A DNA stretch of 64,000 bases from Chloranthus sessilifolius. Taxonomy: Eukaryota > Streptophyta > Magnoliopsida > Chloranthales > Chloranthaceae. The notes under the pieces were generated by a model. The model did no database searches. It worked only from the letters and a program-made list of their open reading frames with translations, and was not told the DNA's origin. A program made the position numbers and the translations under genes. The stretch covers positions 149,028,060-149,092,059 of the forward strand of contig CM037586.1 of the NCBI GenBank assembly GCA_021018995.1, read 5' to 3'. How positions within the stretch are numbered: the stretch's first letter is position 1; every line of letters starts with the position of its first letter. Below are positions 21,305 to 31,140 of this stretch, piece after piece.

Positions 21305-22407
21305 TGACGCGGGACAACGACCCTAAGATCCGTGAATTCTCATGATATGATGATTTGGCCGAAATTAAACTAATTAATTTGACCAATCAACCACAAATTA
21401 AAGCGACACCTTCGGGTTTCTCGGGATTCCGCTTAGGTGTCCATACTTTGGTTCACGTAGGGTCCAATCCGACATGCTAGATCCGTTAGGATAGCGGAAG
21501 AGACGATCCGAGAGATATAATTCTCACTTCGTCTAGGTTGGGACGTTTGATCGTAGCTCACGGTGAAATTGATAGTTCATCGTTAGGGCTTTGGAATCGA
21601 AACGGCTAACGGCTCAAATCGAGCAAGCTCGAGTCCAACAATGGTTATGGATCGAGATGTTAGGATTGGATTTGATCCATAAGGATGGACATCAAGGTTA
21701 CTCTAGATCTAGGGTTGGGAAATGGGAAAATCAATTAAAAAGGGGAAAGAGGACACCAAAGATTCAAGGAGAAAGTAGGAGATCAAATAAGAACAAAATG
21801 TAAAAGAGAAAATCAAAGTAACATAGGCATCTCACCCTTGGCCTCACCAAACCCCTCTCGGGGAAGAAGACTCACTCTTCAAGCTCCTCACAAGCCAAAA
21901 TGCAATGCATTCTCATTAATCAATCATCAAGTGCCAAAAATGGCTTACAAAAGTATGCTTTATAGTAACTATAAAGGGAATAATCCCTAAAATGGTAAAG
22001 TACGAAATTACCCTAAGTGGTAACTTACAATTAGACACAAAAGCAATAAAATTCGGACAAAAAGGACAAAACACGTCATTTAAGTCGCAGGGCGGAGATT
22101 TCCACGGACATCCGTGGACAAAAAGGACAAAACACGTCATTTAAGTCGCAGGGCGGAGATTTCCACGGACGTCCGTCGCCTATCCACGGACGTTCGTCAC
22201 ACAATAACAGTGAGGACCTCAAAATCCGGACGTCCGTCCAAAACCTACGGACGTCCATCACCTGATGCTTCTATACCTCATGGGCTGACCTCTAGGGCCT
22301 TCCCTCGGTGGTTCTTGACGCTCCTTGGCCCTTCCGTCGTTTATTCCTCCGTTGGTACAATTTGTACGGCCTGAACTCTAGGTCATTGGTGTCGACGTTC
22401 CTCGTCA
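21305..22407 (-). mobile_element. Solo LTR inside the gypsy gag
   Basis: 1103 bp of the same LTR family (TGACGCGGGACAACG at the plus-strand left end, CGTTCCTCGTCA at the right), with a perfect CTTAT TSD and no PBS or coding sequence attached. It arose by insertion of a full element and LTR-LTR recombination. It is more diverged than the host LTRs are from each other. It carries a tandem duplication of about 53 bp near 22058-22165. Confidence 0.9.
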
Positions 22408-22412
22408 CTTAT

Positions 22413-22923
22413 CCATTTTAGCGTCCAAGCACCGTAGGAGATGGCGGTGTGTGAAAGGAACATACTTCTCGATAAGTCACTCATTCATGTCCTCTCATCG
22501 TGTGACTGGCTTACATTGAGCTATCTTGCGTCGAAACTCCCTATCATTCCAATCGGTTTTAGCGTGGCCCACTAACCTCGGTTTGGCAAACTCGACCTTA
22601 CACCCATCCAACACATCATAAGAGTCAAAGTACTCTTCTATGCTAGACAACCATTCCACGAAGGTGTTAGGGTTCGCCATACCCTTGAAATCCGGGACTT
22701 CTACTTGACTAGACCTTAGAGATTTTCTATCAAGATCATGTTCGGGTTCACAATGATAGGAGTGTCCCCTAAGTCTAATCTCATCACGACTTTCGGGACT
22801 TCGCCTAGGATTTGGAGTGTAACGGTTTCTTTGTTTGGCTAGTTTCCTCTCACTCATCACGATCATCATGGCTTGGATGCTCCTAAGAACATTGGTAATC
22901 TCACTCGTACCCATGGTGATCAT
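22413..22923 (-). pseudogene. gypsy Gag N-terminal part
   Basis: Minus strand from ATG at 22923 or 22914: MGTSEITNVLRSIQAMMIVM, then VEVPDFKGMANPNTFVEWLS, SIEEYFDSYDVLDGCKVEFA, KPRLVGHAKTDW, a retrotransposon gag domain. After a TGA near 22495 the frame LIEKYVPFTHRHLLRCLDAK resumes and, across the solo LTR, continues as MDKRWGFRKFEF. So apart from the solo LTR only one or two stops break this gag. It would form the capsid. Confidence 0.83.
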
Positions 22924-23521
22924 GACAAACTAAACACAGGTTCTACAACAAATAAACAACTATGACCCACAAGTGAATGAGTAATTTTATCAAACACAAG
23001 ATGTGCATACAAATGAACACACAAATATGACCACAAAACAAGTGAGTATTTTTAACAAACACAAGATGTGTATATAAAAGAACACACAAATGTGACTACA
23101 CAAACGACATCAAAATGACATACACATGTGAACCAAAATGAATAAGGACTTTTGTCAAACACTAGACGTGCATACTACGAACACACAAATGAAATAAAGT
23201 ACAAAATTCAATATGTCATGCAAATATGAACCAACAATAAAAGAGGAGTTTTAACAAACACATGACGTGCACACAAACGAGGACACAAATGACATCGAAA
23301 TGGCATACACATGTGATCCAAAATGAATAAGGATTTTTATCGAGCACAAGACATGCACACTTGATGAACATAAATGAACTTAATTTACTGAAGTTAAAAT
23401 GACACACAAACATGAAACACAAATGAGTGAGAAATTTTATCAAATACACGATGTGCACACAAATGAACACACAAATGAAATAAAATCAAGCGAAAGCCAT
23501 ATGCCCTAACCTAGAACCTAA
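22924..23521 (-). repeat. gypsy 5' leader with degenerate tandem repeats
   Basis: The leader is made of about five diverged units near 110-120 bp, each with AAACACAAGATGTGCATAC-like and GAACACACAAATG-like blocks. No coding sequence is evident. Confidence 0.65.
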
Positions 23522-23533
23522 GCTTTGATACCA
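23522..23533 (-). other. gypsy primer-binding site
   Basis: TGGTATCAAAGC on the minus strand, four bases from the 5' LTR end; one mismatch to the Met-tRNA site. Confidence 0.85.
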
Positions 23534-23537
23534 AAAC

Positions 23538-24598
23538 TGACATCGGACAACGACCCTAAGATCCGTGAATGACCATGATATGTTAATTTGCCGAAATTAA
23601 ACTAATTAATTTGACCAATTAAATCACAAATTAAAGCGATACCTTGGGTTTCGCGGGATTCCGCTTAGGTGACCATGCTCGGTTCGCGTAGGGTCCAATC
23701 CGACGCGAGAGATTCGTTAGGATGGCGGAAGAGGCGATCCGAGAGATAGAACTCTTGCTTCGCCTAGGTCGGGGCGTTGGATCGTAGTTCTTCGTGGAAT
23801 CGAGAGTTCCTTGCTAGGGCTTTGAAAGGAAGCAATCAATAGCACGAGTTGAATATGCTCAAGCCCAACAACGGCCGTGGATCGACGGGTACGGTCGGAT
23901 TCAATCCACGAGGATGAACGTTGAGGGTATTCTAGATCTAAGGTTTGGGGATTAAAACGATCAATAGAAAAGGAGAAGATTGAATGCAAAAAATTAAAGT
24001 GAAAAGAAGATCAAGCAAGAGCAAGGATTAAAAGAGAAGATCAAAGTAACCTTGGCCTCACACCAAACCCACATGGGGAAGAAGACTCTCTTCAAGCTCA
24101 TCTTAAGCTAAATGCAAAACATATTTTCATTAAATCAAGAAGTGCCAAAAATGTCTTACAAAAGTATGCTTTATAGTAACTAAAAAGGGAATAATCCCTA
24201 AAATGGCAAAGTACGAAATTATCCTAAGTGGTAACTTACAATTAGACATAAAAGCAATAAAATCAGGATAAAAAGGACAAAATACGTCCCTTAAGTCGCA
24301 GGGCGGAGATTTCCACGGACGTCTGTTCTGGGCACCACGGACGTCCGTCTCCTATCCATGGAAGTTCGTGATGCCCACGAACGTCCGTCGTGCATTAATA
24401 GTGCGACCCTCTAATTTCGGACATTCGTCCAAAGCCTTCGGACGTCCGTCGCCTGATGACTTTTTGAGCCTCTTAGGCTGATCTCTAGGGCCTTTCCTCG
24501 GTAGATCTTGAAGCTTCATGGTTCCTCTGCCGCTTCTTCTTTCATCAATACACCTGGTAGAGCTTGAAACCTAGGTCCTCTAGGCGGCGTCCCCATCA
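23538..24598 (-). repeat. gypsy 5' LTR
   Basis: 1061 bp; begins TGACATCGGACAACG and ends CGTCCCCATCA on the plus strand. Palindrome cluster at 24308-24450. Confidence 0.88.
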
Positions 24599-24634
24599 AT
24601 ACCCCTATTATGGTGTTGCACACCAAACATTACA
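24599..24634 (-). repeat. copia-1 5' LTR, remaining part
   Basis: TTATGGTGTTGCACACCAAACATTACA-like end (split here into TTATGGTGTTGC and CCAAACATTACA) corresponds to TTATGTTGTTC and CCAATTATTACA of the 3' LTR, and completes the LTR interrupted at 18556. Confidence 0.78.
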
Positions 24635-26010
24635 ACTCACACTCCCTATAGTATATGTCACAATAGATCACATGGAAAATAACCCATAATATCCATAAGA
24701 AAAAAAATGAAATAGATGCATTAAAAAAAAGGTCCGCATCTCATGGGTGAAAGGCTTAGGTGAAGAAATCTTGAAAAGCAAAACATCTCCCCACCTAGAC
24801 TTGAATGGTCCCTCTCACTTTGTATTGGCGATGATTATGAAAATATTAGCACATTTTATTCTTTCATCCTCCATAATCCACAATTCTAGCTTCCTCTTTT
24901 TTCTTTTCTTTTGATCGGCAATCCACAAGACTAGCTTACATATAAAAACATATTCCTAAATCATTAGTCTTATGTGTAACTACAGACGTTACTAAAAGTG
25001 TGTCACATTTTTCAATACATTAAGTTGTAATTGTCAAAAGGTGTAACATATATTTTAAAATGTCTCTAGCTATGTTAATACATGTTGAAGCGTCAGTGCA
25101 TGTAAAGATGTCTAATTTCTGGAAAATCAGTGTCAGTGTAACACTGAAAATAGAATAAAAACGAATGGATAAGAACAGATATCCATATCATTTGTTTAGT
25201 TTCTTATTTGTTTGTTTTTAATTTTATATACCATGCTTACAAATGGTTTGATCTTATTTTCTTATCAAAGCATGGGTTTTGAATTTTGATTCATTAGTTG
25301 TTCATTATACATTTTATAGTTTCTATGTGAAGTCAGTCTCTGTCTGATATGATTCATCAGTTGGAACAACTGTTCATTTTTTCTTTTCAATCTTATGGAG
25401 TTCTCTTTTTGTCTTTGCCTTGATATATTCCACTCATATATTCAATGAAATTTGAATGAATCTTCACATCTACCATTCAAATTTGGTTATTTAATAAGGT
25501 GTGATAAATCAATTTTCTCCTTCATTTACTGTCAAAGCTTGTTATCCCTCATGTCTTTACTATGTAACCTGAAGACAGGGATGTGTGTCAATGTCAGACT
25601 GGGCTGCAAGGTGTCAGATGATAATTGCAGGATAAAAGATGTGCCGACTTATCCATGTAATTATATGAAAATGTTGAAAAATACAATATTATAAATATGT
25701 TAATTTATACATGGAAACTAAACGATAAACTAGGCAACTATTGCCTTAGCATTTTGGTGAGAAGAGAGATTATGGGATGCTTCATTGTAGGGTTATTGTA
25801 CTGTATAGGAGGCATTGAGCAGGGTCTACATTGCCCTTGACTGGGTTACAGATGTGACAGTTTGGATTGGGGGCTGTTTGCAATGAAGGCCTCCACAATG
25901 GAAATTTATGCATCATACAGAATTGGGGGAGAGTGGATATAGCTCTTTTCTCATTTAATGAATGACGACAAGGTAAATGCATATACACAATAAAAAGAGA
26001 AAAATACTCT

Positions 26011-26014
<4 letters not shown>
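24635..26014. other. No recognisable gene
   Basis: AT-rich DNA without a supported coding region. A weak likeness of 24635-24680 to the sequence beside the copia-1 3' LTR was noted but is too short to use. Confidence 0.5.

Positions 26015-26077
<63 letters not shown>
26015..26077. repeat. (AT)n microsatellite
   Basis: Uninterrupted AT repeat of about 63 bp; the YIYIYI open frames across it are artefacts. Confidence 0.97.
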
Positions 26078-26081
<4 letters not shown>

Positions 26082-26109
26082 CACACCTGTGATTCAAAGC
26101 CCCAACCCC

Positions 26110-26284
26110 TCCCCAGCCCCCGTGCCTGCCCACCGTTGCAATCTGCAACATCAATGGAAATGATGCTTCCAGTGGTTATATCAGTCTTCGGAACTTAAGT
26201 TGTGAAGGTGATACTTCCATTGGCATTAGGTGTGCACCTAGGAAGGGTCCTTTTCCTTGGAGACATGCACTGCTAACAGTGAAA
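26110..26284 (+). other. Exon-like open segment, unidentified
   Basis: One frame reads NINGNDASSGYISLRNLSCE, then GDTSIGIRCAPRKGPFPWRH, ALLTVKILI, then a stop. The composition is protein-like and lacks the low-complexity bias of its surroundings, but I recognise no family. It could be a decayed exon or element fragment. Confidence 0.2.
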
Positions 26285-26560
26285 ATTTTAATTTAGGTGA
26301 TTCTAGTGTTATATCTTGTCATATTTTGAGGGGTGCCAATGAGTTTGCAGACTGGCCAAAGAAGGAATTCTTTTAGGGTCTTCTTTGTTGGAGATATTTC
26401 CTTTCGTCGTATGTTTATTTTTTGTTTTGTTTTTTATTTTTTTGACATGATTCTTGTTGATTGAAAATAAAGAGTATTTATGCGGGCTTTGGCCTTGGAT
26501 AATGACTTGATGAGAAAATTTTCATTTTGATTAGAGAATATGTAGTGTTAGGTGTTTTAG
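26285..26560. other. No recognisable gene
   Basis: AT-rich stretch with short homopolymer-like runs; nothing further seen. Confidence 0.5.
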
Positions 26561-26569
26561 TCATCGTCG

Positions 26570-26604
<35 letters not shown>

Positions 26605-27150
26605 GTCATCATCATCAGTCTTCCATTTATATGTGTTCAGCTTTGAGAGTCCATTCATTTTTTGTTCAGCCCTAAGCTCATTGTAATTTGACAATTCTTT
26701 ATGTCACTTCTCACTGCTTCCCTCCAAGTCATCGATGGTCTTCCCCCTCCTACTATTGTGCTCGTAACATCTCAATCCTTCATACAGCATTTGGTTTTGA
26801 CCACCGACGGACATGTACAAAGTGCAAACATCATTTTGTAATTTTTTCCTTTACAGGTGTCACTCGAAAACTTCCTTTTATGCACTCGATCGTAATTTTA
26901 TCCTTTATTGTTACTTCACTCATCCATCTTACCATACACGTCTCAGCCCCATGCACTCTTCTCATCACTTTTTTTTTTCACCCTATAGTATGACAGGTCT
27001 TACCGCTATATTATAAAAATGTCTCATTGAAATGGACTCTTGGATCGCAAAATACCCTCCTCAGTTGCCTCCATTTCATCCAACCTTGATCCTATCTAAG
27101 ATTCCCTCCTCAAATCCCCTATCTGATGGTAAAGTAGAACTTAAATATCG
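26561..27150 (-). mobile_element. 5'-truncated RTE LINE, second copy
   Basis: The 3' tail is an almost pure (TCA)n run on the plus strand at 26561-26617, i.e. (TGA)n on the minus strand, followed by sequence collinear with 6000-6560 of the first LINE (for example CACTCGATCGTAATTTTATCC against CTCGTTCCTAATTTTATCC). The homology stops near 27150, so most of the element is missing, as is common after incomplete target-primed reverse transcription. Confidence 0.82.
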
Positions 27151-29038
27151 TAAGTCATTACTTATTGCAGCAAATCAGTTATTATACCAATATCCTGTAT
27201 TTTCTCATGAATGAAGTGACAATCAACCTTAGTGTTCACATTATATTATGGAAAAGGACATTGGTGACTATCTCCACGAAAAGGTAGAATTGAAACCTTT
27301 TCTCACATAATTGGTAATGCCCTGAGCTTCACAGCTTCACTTTAAGCAAATGGCACATAGCCTCAGCTGCCAGGTTTGACATACAGTGCACTGTTCCTCA
27401 TTACACCATGACACAGGAATCTCCCAAGACTATCCAATAGCCAAGGGTTGGCTGTATTGTGCCAGGGTATCCTGCCCATATGGGAAACTATAAAGAAGAA
27501 GCAAGCACAGATTGCCTTACCTTACTGAATCATAAATCAGCCGAATGTCACTAAATTCAGATTAGAGGAGTTTATGGCCTATGAAGTGCTTTCTGATCCA
27601 TGGACTGAAAAGTAAGAAATGCCTATCCCCAACACAATAATGCAGCTATCATTTGAGTTTCAGTGCATAAAGACTGAAATGGTTCAAACAATTTCTTGCC
27701 CTTCGGATGTTAAAATAGAATATTTTTATAGGTGAGAATTGAGCTAAACAACAAGGCGTTTAAAATATATGTATTTTAGCAAGAAGATATCACATTACCA
27801 TATTTTTTCAGGTTCAAGGCTACCAATGGATACACGCATACAGAGAAAAGCAAGATAAGAGTGAACTTAAGACCGAGATTCTCAAAAATTAGGGAATATG
27901 AAAAATTTTATATGTTGCCCAAAAGGAACATAATCCAGAATCTTTAAATGTTGTGGGACTACAAAATTTTTGTTGCTGAACAGGATAAATGCCAAGTGCC
28001 ACGAAAAAAACCATCAGTGGGTAGACTCTAGAACGAGAATAAATCTACAAAATATTGGAAGAAGGCCTCCAATATGTAACAATAAAAGCTGTTCTGCTGT
28101 GTTAACTTTCTAATAATGATCCAAATCACTGAACATATTTCAAAGTTTTTAAGTACGGGAATAATTTTTGTCAGGACTGGAACAAATCATCGATTAATTT
28201 TGAGTTAATGTTGGATGGTATTCAGGGTCCCTTGAAACCTATGGAAATCGCGGTTTTGATGGGTAGAAGGTGCTTCATATAATTCTAAACTCTATGAATT
28301 CGACGAAAATGCTTACAGTAGTCGAGTCAAAGCTGAATGAAGAAAATAAAGATGGTCATGGTTGGAAGATAAGGCCAAGTTATTTGAGGATGGTGTTGGG
28401 CATTCTCATCTCAATGCGAAGGTGAACATAGACACAATCTCCAAAGTTCAGGTTCATTCCTCAACTTACAAACCAAAAGCAGTAGTTATTTGAGCCGCCG
28501 GAATTAAAAAGCAATGTTTCAGAAAACAGCTGAAGATAGTGTGTTTCAAAAAAATAAGCAACAATTTTATTCCAAAAATGAAAAAAATTACATCCAAAGA
28601 AATCAGCAGATCGTAATGTCTCTATATCAGAGCTTCAGCATTGCTATCACCCCGTATCTGAGGACAAATAAACACAGCTGCCAAAACAAAAAATTGAATA
28701 AAATTAAAATACAATGGATAAAGAGAAATCATGAAATCCTTCTGGTATGAGAAGGTTCCATATCATCTGCTCTTATGAGACATTTGATAGGGATTAGGAG
28801 GGAAGAGAAAGAATGAAATTTTTCATATTTTCATAGGTACGCTAGGCTTGATCCTGCAACCTTGAGGTTGCATTATTGATAACCTTCCATTGTGCTATGG
28901 GCTCAAGACTTTATAAGATCCCCTTGGGCGAAAAGGAGGTGCAACACGAAAACTTCCAAAGAGATCACCCATCGTAGTACTATTTTATGTCTGTGTTGTA
29001 GCAAATTGCTCACTTAACAAGTCCATCTCCGCTAGCTG
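27151..29038. other. No recognisable gene
   Basis: About 1.9 kb without supported coding sequence; an open frame at 28514-28750 is lysine/asparagine-rich and without a known domain. Confidence 0.5.
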
Positions 29039-29056
29039 CATATATATATATATAGC

Positions 29057-29122
<66 letters not shown>
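29039..29122. repeat. (AT)n microsatellite with AGCTGC interruption
   Basis: Two AT runs separated by AGCTGC. Confidence 0.95.

Positions 29123-29151
<29 letters not shown>
29123..29151. repeat. (TAGT)7 microsatellite
   Basis: Seven tandem TAGT units directly after the AT run. Confidence 0.95.
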
Positions 29152-30009
29152 GTGTTCATTGACACTTAGAACCATTTTTTTATAATTTTGAGTTATAGGC
29201 ATTTTCTTATGCTTCCCGATCGGACAAATTTGTATATGGTGCACGGGTCAATCTCTCACTGCCAAACGTTGGGAGAATAGGCATTTAGAGCGGATATGAC
29301 TGATAGTAAATTTTAAATCCTTTTTGGTAGGGTGAGATTGACCAGTGCAGTTCGTGGCTCACTGCACCCAATACCAACTCCTTATAGAATCAGCCAACTC
29401 CTTCTAGAATCGGGTGGATGGAGGCATTGAAGAGTAGTTTTATTTAAGTTTCATATGAACGAATTTGAATCCTTGATATTGGACAAAAATTGAGGAGGAT
29501 ACATCAATTCTAGTAGCCCATGTGATCTTCAGGCCGTTTGGAAACAACACATAAGTATTTGTTTTACCTTTTTAGCAAAAATAAATAACTAATTTTTCCT
29601 AATTACTCAAAAGTTGTTTCTAAAAATAAAGTTAAAAGCCAAAAAGGAAAATCTTTTGAATTTTAAAAAAATAAATCACCTCTCTAACCATCACACCACA
29701 ATCGTATCACCACCTCTCCTTCACGACGCTAATTCCTCCATCACCAACTTTGTGCTCTTTTTAATAAAAATAATTTATCCATCTCTGAAAAGAAAAAAAT
29801 TTATCAAACTTTAAATTCGGGTCAAACTTTGATAAGATATAACTTGACTGTAGGATTTTTTTATTTAGTTTTGTTTAAAATTTGACTTTAGAGTCAAATA
29901 TTAACTTCCTACCAAAGTATGATAACTTCAAACTGACTCTGGGTAATCGATTTCATTGACAGTGTACGATCAGGTTTCTTATGACTTTTGATCAATGTAA
30001 CCTAGTAGT
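29152..30009. other. No recognisable gene; weak inverted repeat
   Basis: GGGTCAATCTCTCACTGCC near 29247 and, inverted, GGTGAGATTGACCAGTGCA near 29329 form a weak inverted pair that may be a decayed MITE. The rest is AT-rich and unrecognised. Confidence 0.35.
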
Positions 30010-30018
30010 GGGTTGTAA
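30010..30018. repeat. Outer MULE-C target-site duplication, left
   Basis: GGGTTGTAA, matched with two changes by GGGTAGCAA at 50944-50952. Confidence 0.7.
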
Positions 30019-30316
30019 GGGAAAATTTTCTAATCCACCCTTTCCGATACACCTTTTCCGCTAGAGATCTTATAGTTTCATCTTCATCCAAAGTGTTTAG
30101 CATTTAGCCGAGCAGTTCTAGCTAGCACAAAAAGTCTTAAATACCCCTTCTTACACTTTTTATTATTCTACATAGGTTAAAATTTGAAAATTTTGTACTT
30201 TTTTATATTTACACGATGTGAAGCAGTATCTATGTTGTCTAATTTGAAGGCCATAATATAAAGATTGATGGTGCCAAAATTGACACGAAAAAATGTAATA
30301 TCGTCTCTTTAAAAAA
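30019..30316 (+). repeat. MULE-C left inverted arm, outer part
   Basis: Pairs with the reverse complement of about 50640-50943. It ends in TCTCTTTAAAAAA, the MULE-A target. Confidence 0.78.
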
Positions 30317-30410
30317 AGAAAAATTTACCTGATCGATCCTGTCAGATACACTTTTTACGTCAGAGGCCCTATAGTTTCACCTTTACCCAAACAGACCAGC
30401 TCCAAGCCTA
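30317..30410 (+). repeat. MULE-A left TIR
   Basis: Matches the inverted right end at 38840-38932 and both TIRs of MULE-B. Confidence 0.88.
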
Positions 30411-30820
30411 GCCGACCCTAAGGAGAGTAAAAAGTTCAAATTACCCTCTTCTATGACTTTCTTTAACCCACAAAGCATCCTCAACTTCCTCATTTTAATC
30501 TGCTAAAAAGTTAGAGGTGGGTCAGGTGACAACGTCTTCTTCCTTAGCCTGATTTGCTCCGATCTGCTATTTCGAAGAAGAAAACAAAGGCTTGAAAAAA
30601 GAAGTCCCTGCATTTCTCTATTGTGACAAGAAGACCCTGCAGTTTGCCGTTGCAATGCGAGGTATCCTACTTAAATCCCATTTTCAGTTTAGTAGGGTCT
30701 CTTAATGGTGCAGTATAAGAAATAATTTAAGTTTATTGGTCCCCATTTTCAGTTTATTAGGATCTCTTAATCGTGCAGTATAAGAAAGACTTTATTTCCT
30801 TGAATCATTTTTTGAAAAGT

Positions 30821-31068
30821 TTATATCGATTGTACATATAATCGTTATAAACTCTATATACAGTCGATATCGATTGTATAAACAGTCGATATCGACTCTA
30901 TATTCAATCGATAATGATTGTATACAAAGTCGGTATCGACTGTTTATACAATCGATATCGACTATATATAGAATCGATAACGATTATATTTACAATCGAT
31001 ATCGATTGAATATAGAACCGATATCGACTGTTTATACAATCGATATCGACTGTATATAGAGTCGATAT
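30821..31068. repeat. 22-bp palindrome array a1 (upstream of MURA)
   Basis: About eleven tandem units of 22 bp. Each is a 14-bp palindrome of the form ARTCGATATCGAYT plus an 8-bp AT-rich spacer such as GTTTATAC or ATATATAG. It lies directly before the transposase start and is the array closest to the left TIR. Confidence 0.93.
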
Positions 31069-31140
31069 GTGCTAACAATCATCTTCTCTCTTTTGTGTCA
31101 TCAGTCTTATGATCCCTTCCTTCTCATTCTTAAACAGACG

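Larger units (their letters stand above)
18557..24598 (-). mobile_element. Non-autonomous Ty3/gypsy element inserted in the copia-1 5' LTR
   Basis: LTRs at 18557-19630 (3') and 23538-24598 (5') begin TGACA(C/T) on the plus strand, flanked by ATACT and ATACC (a 5-bp TSD with one change). A PBS lies at 23522-23533. The internal part encodes Gag with a zinc knuckle, then a Ser/Glu-rich repeat region, then only the C-terminal end of integrase; there is no protease, RT, RNase H or integrase core. It would therefore need enzymes from a relative. A solo LTR of the same family is inserted inside its gag. Confidence 0.88.
2115..24634 (-). mobile_element. Ty1/copia retrotransposon copia-1, heavily nested
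   Basis: Two related LTRs (2115-2326, and 18384-18556 plus 24599-24634) bracket minus-strand copia coding remnants in the normal order: gag near 17400-16400, protease and pre-integrase at 9375-8839, integrase at 5293-4650, RT and RNase H at 4478-2340. A PBS-like site follows the 5' LTR and a polypurine tract precedes the 3' LTR. Removing the LINE, copia-2, the gypsy element and the plastid fragment leaves about 5.7 kb, a normal copia length. All domains carry stops or frameshifts, and the RT active site is changed. No clear TSD was found. It must be the oldest insertion of this cluster because four others interrupt it. Confidence 0.88.

Noticed and set aside
21313-21386. N-terminal 25 residues of the long gypsy open frame
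   Set aside because: This part is read from the solo LTR; the true Gag continues across the LTR insertion in the same frame from 22413 onward.
24635-24680. Second copia internal region next to the copia-1 5' LTR
   Set aside because: The likeness to the polypurine-tract side of the 3' LTR is only about 15 bases in 45 and is no more than suggestive.
29123-29151. Telomere-like repeat
   Set aside because: The unit is TAGT, not TTTAGGG, and it is short and next to an AT microsatellite.
30874-31059. Open frame across the palindrome array (IDNDYIYNRYRL-type protein)
   Set aside because: It is a translation of the 22-bp repeat; 66 bp give 22 residues, so an open frame appears by periodicity alone.
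30821-31068. CRISPR-like array
   Set aside because: The regular 22-bp spacing might suggest repeats and spacers, but spacers are only 8 bp, units are palindromic and diverged, and the setting is a plant transposon.
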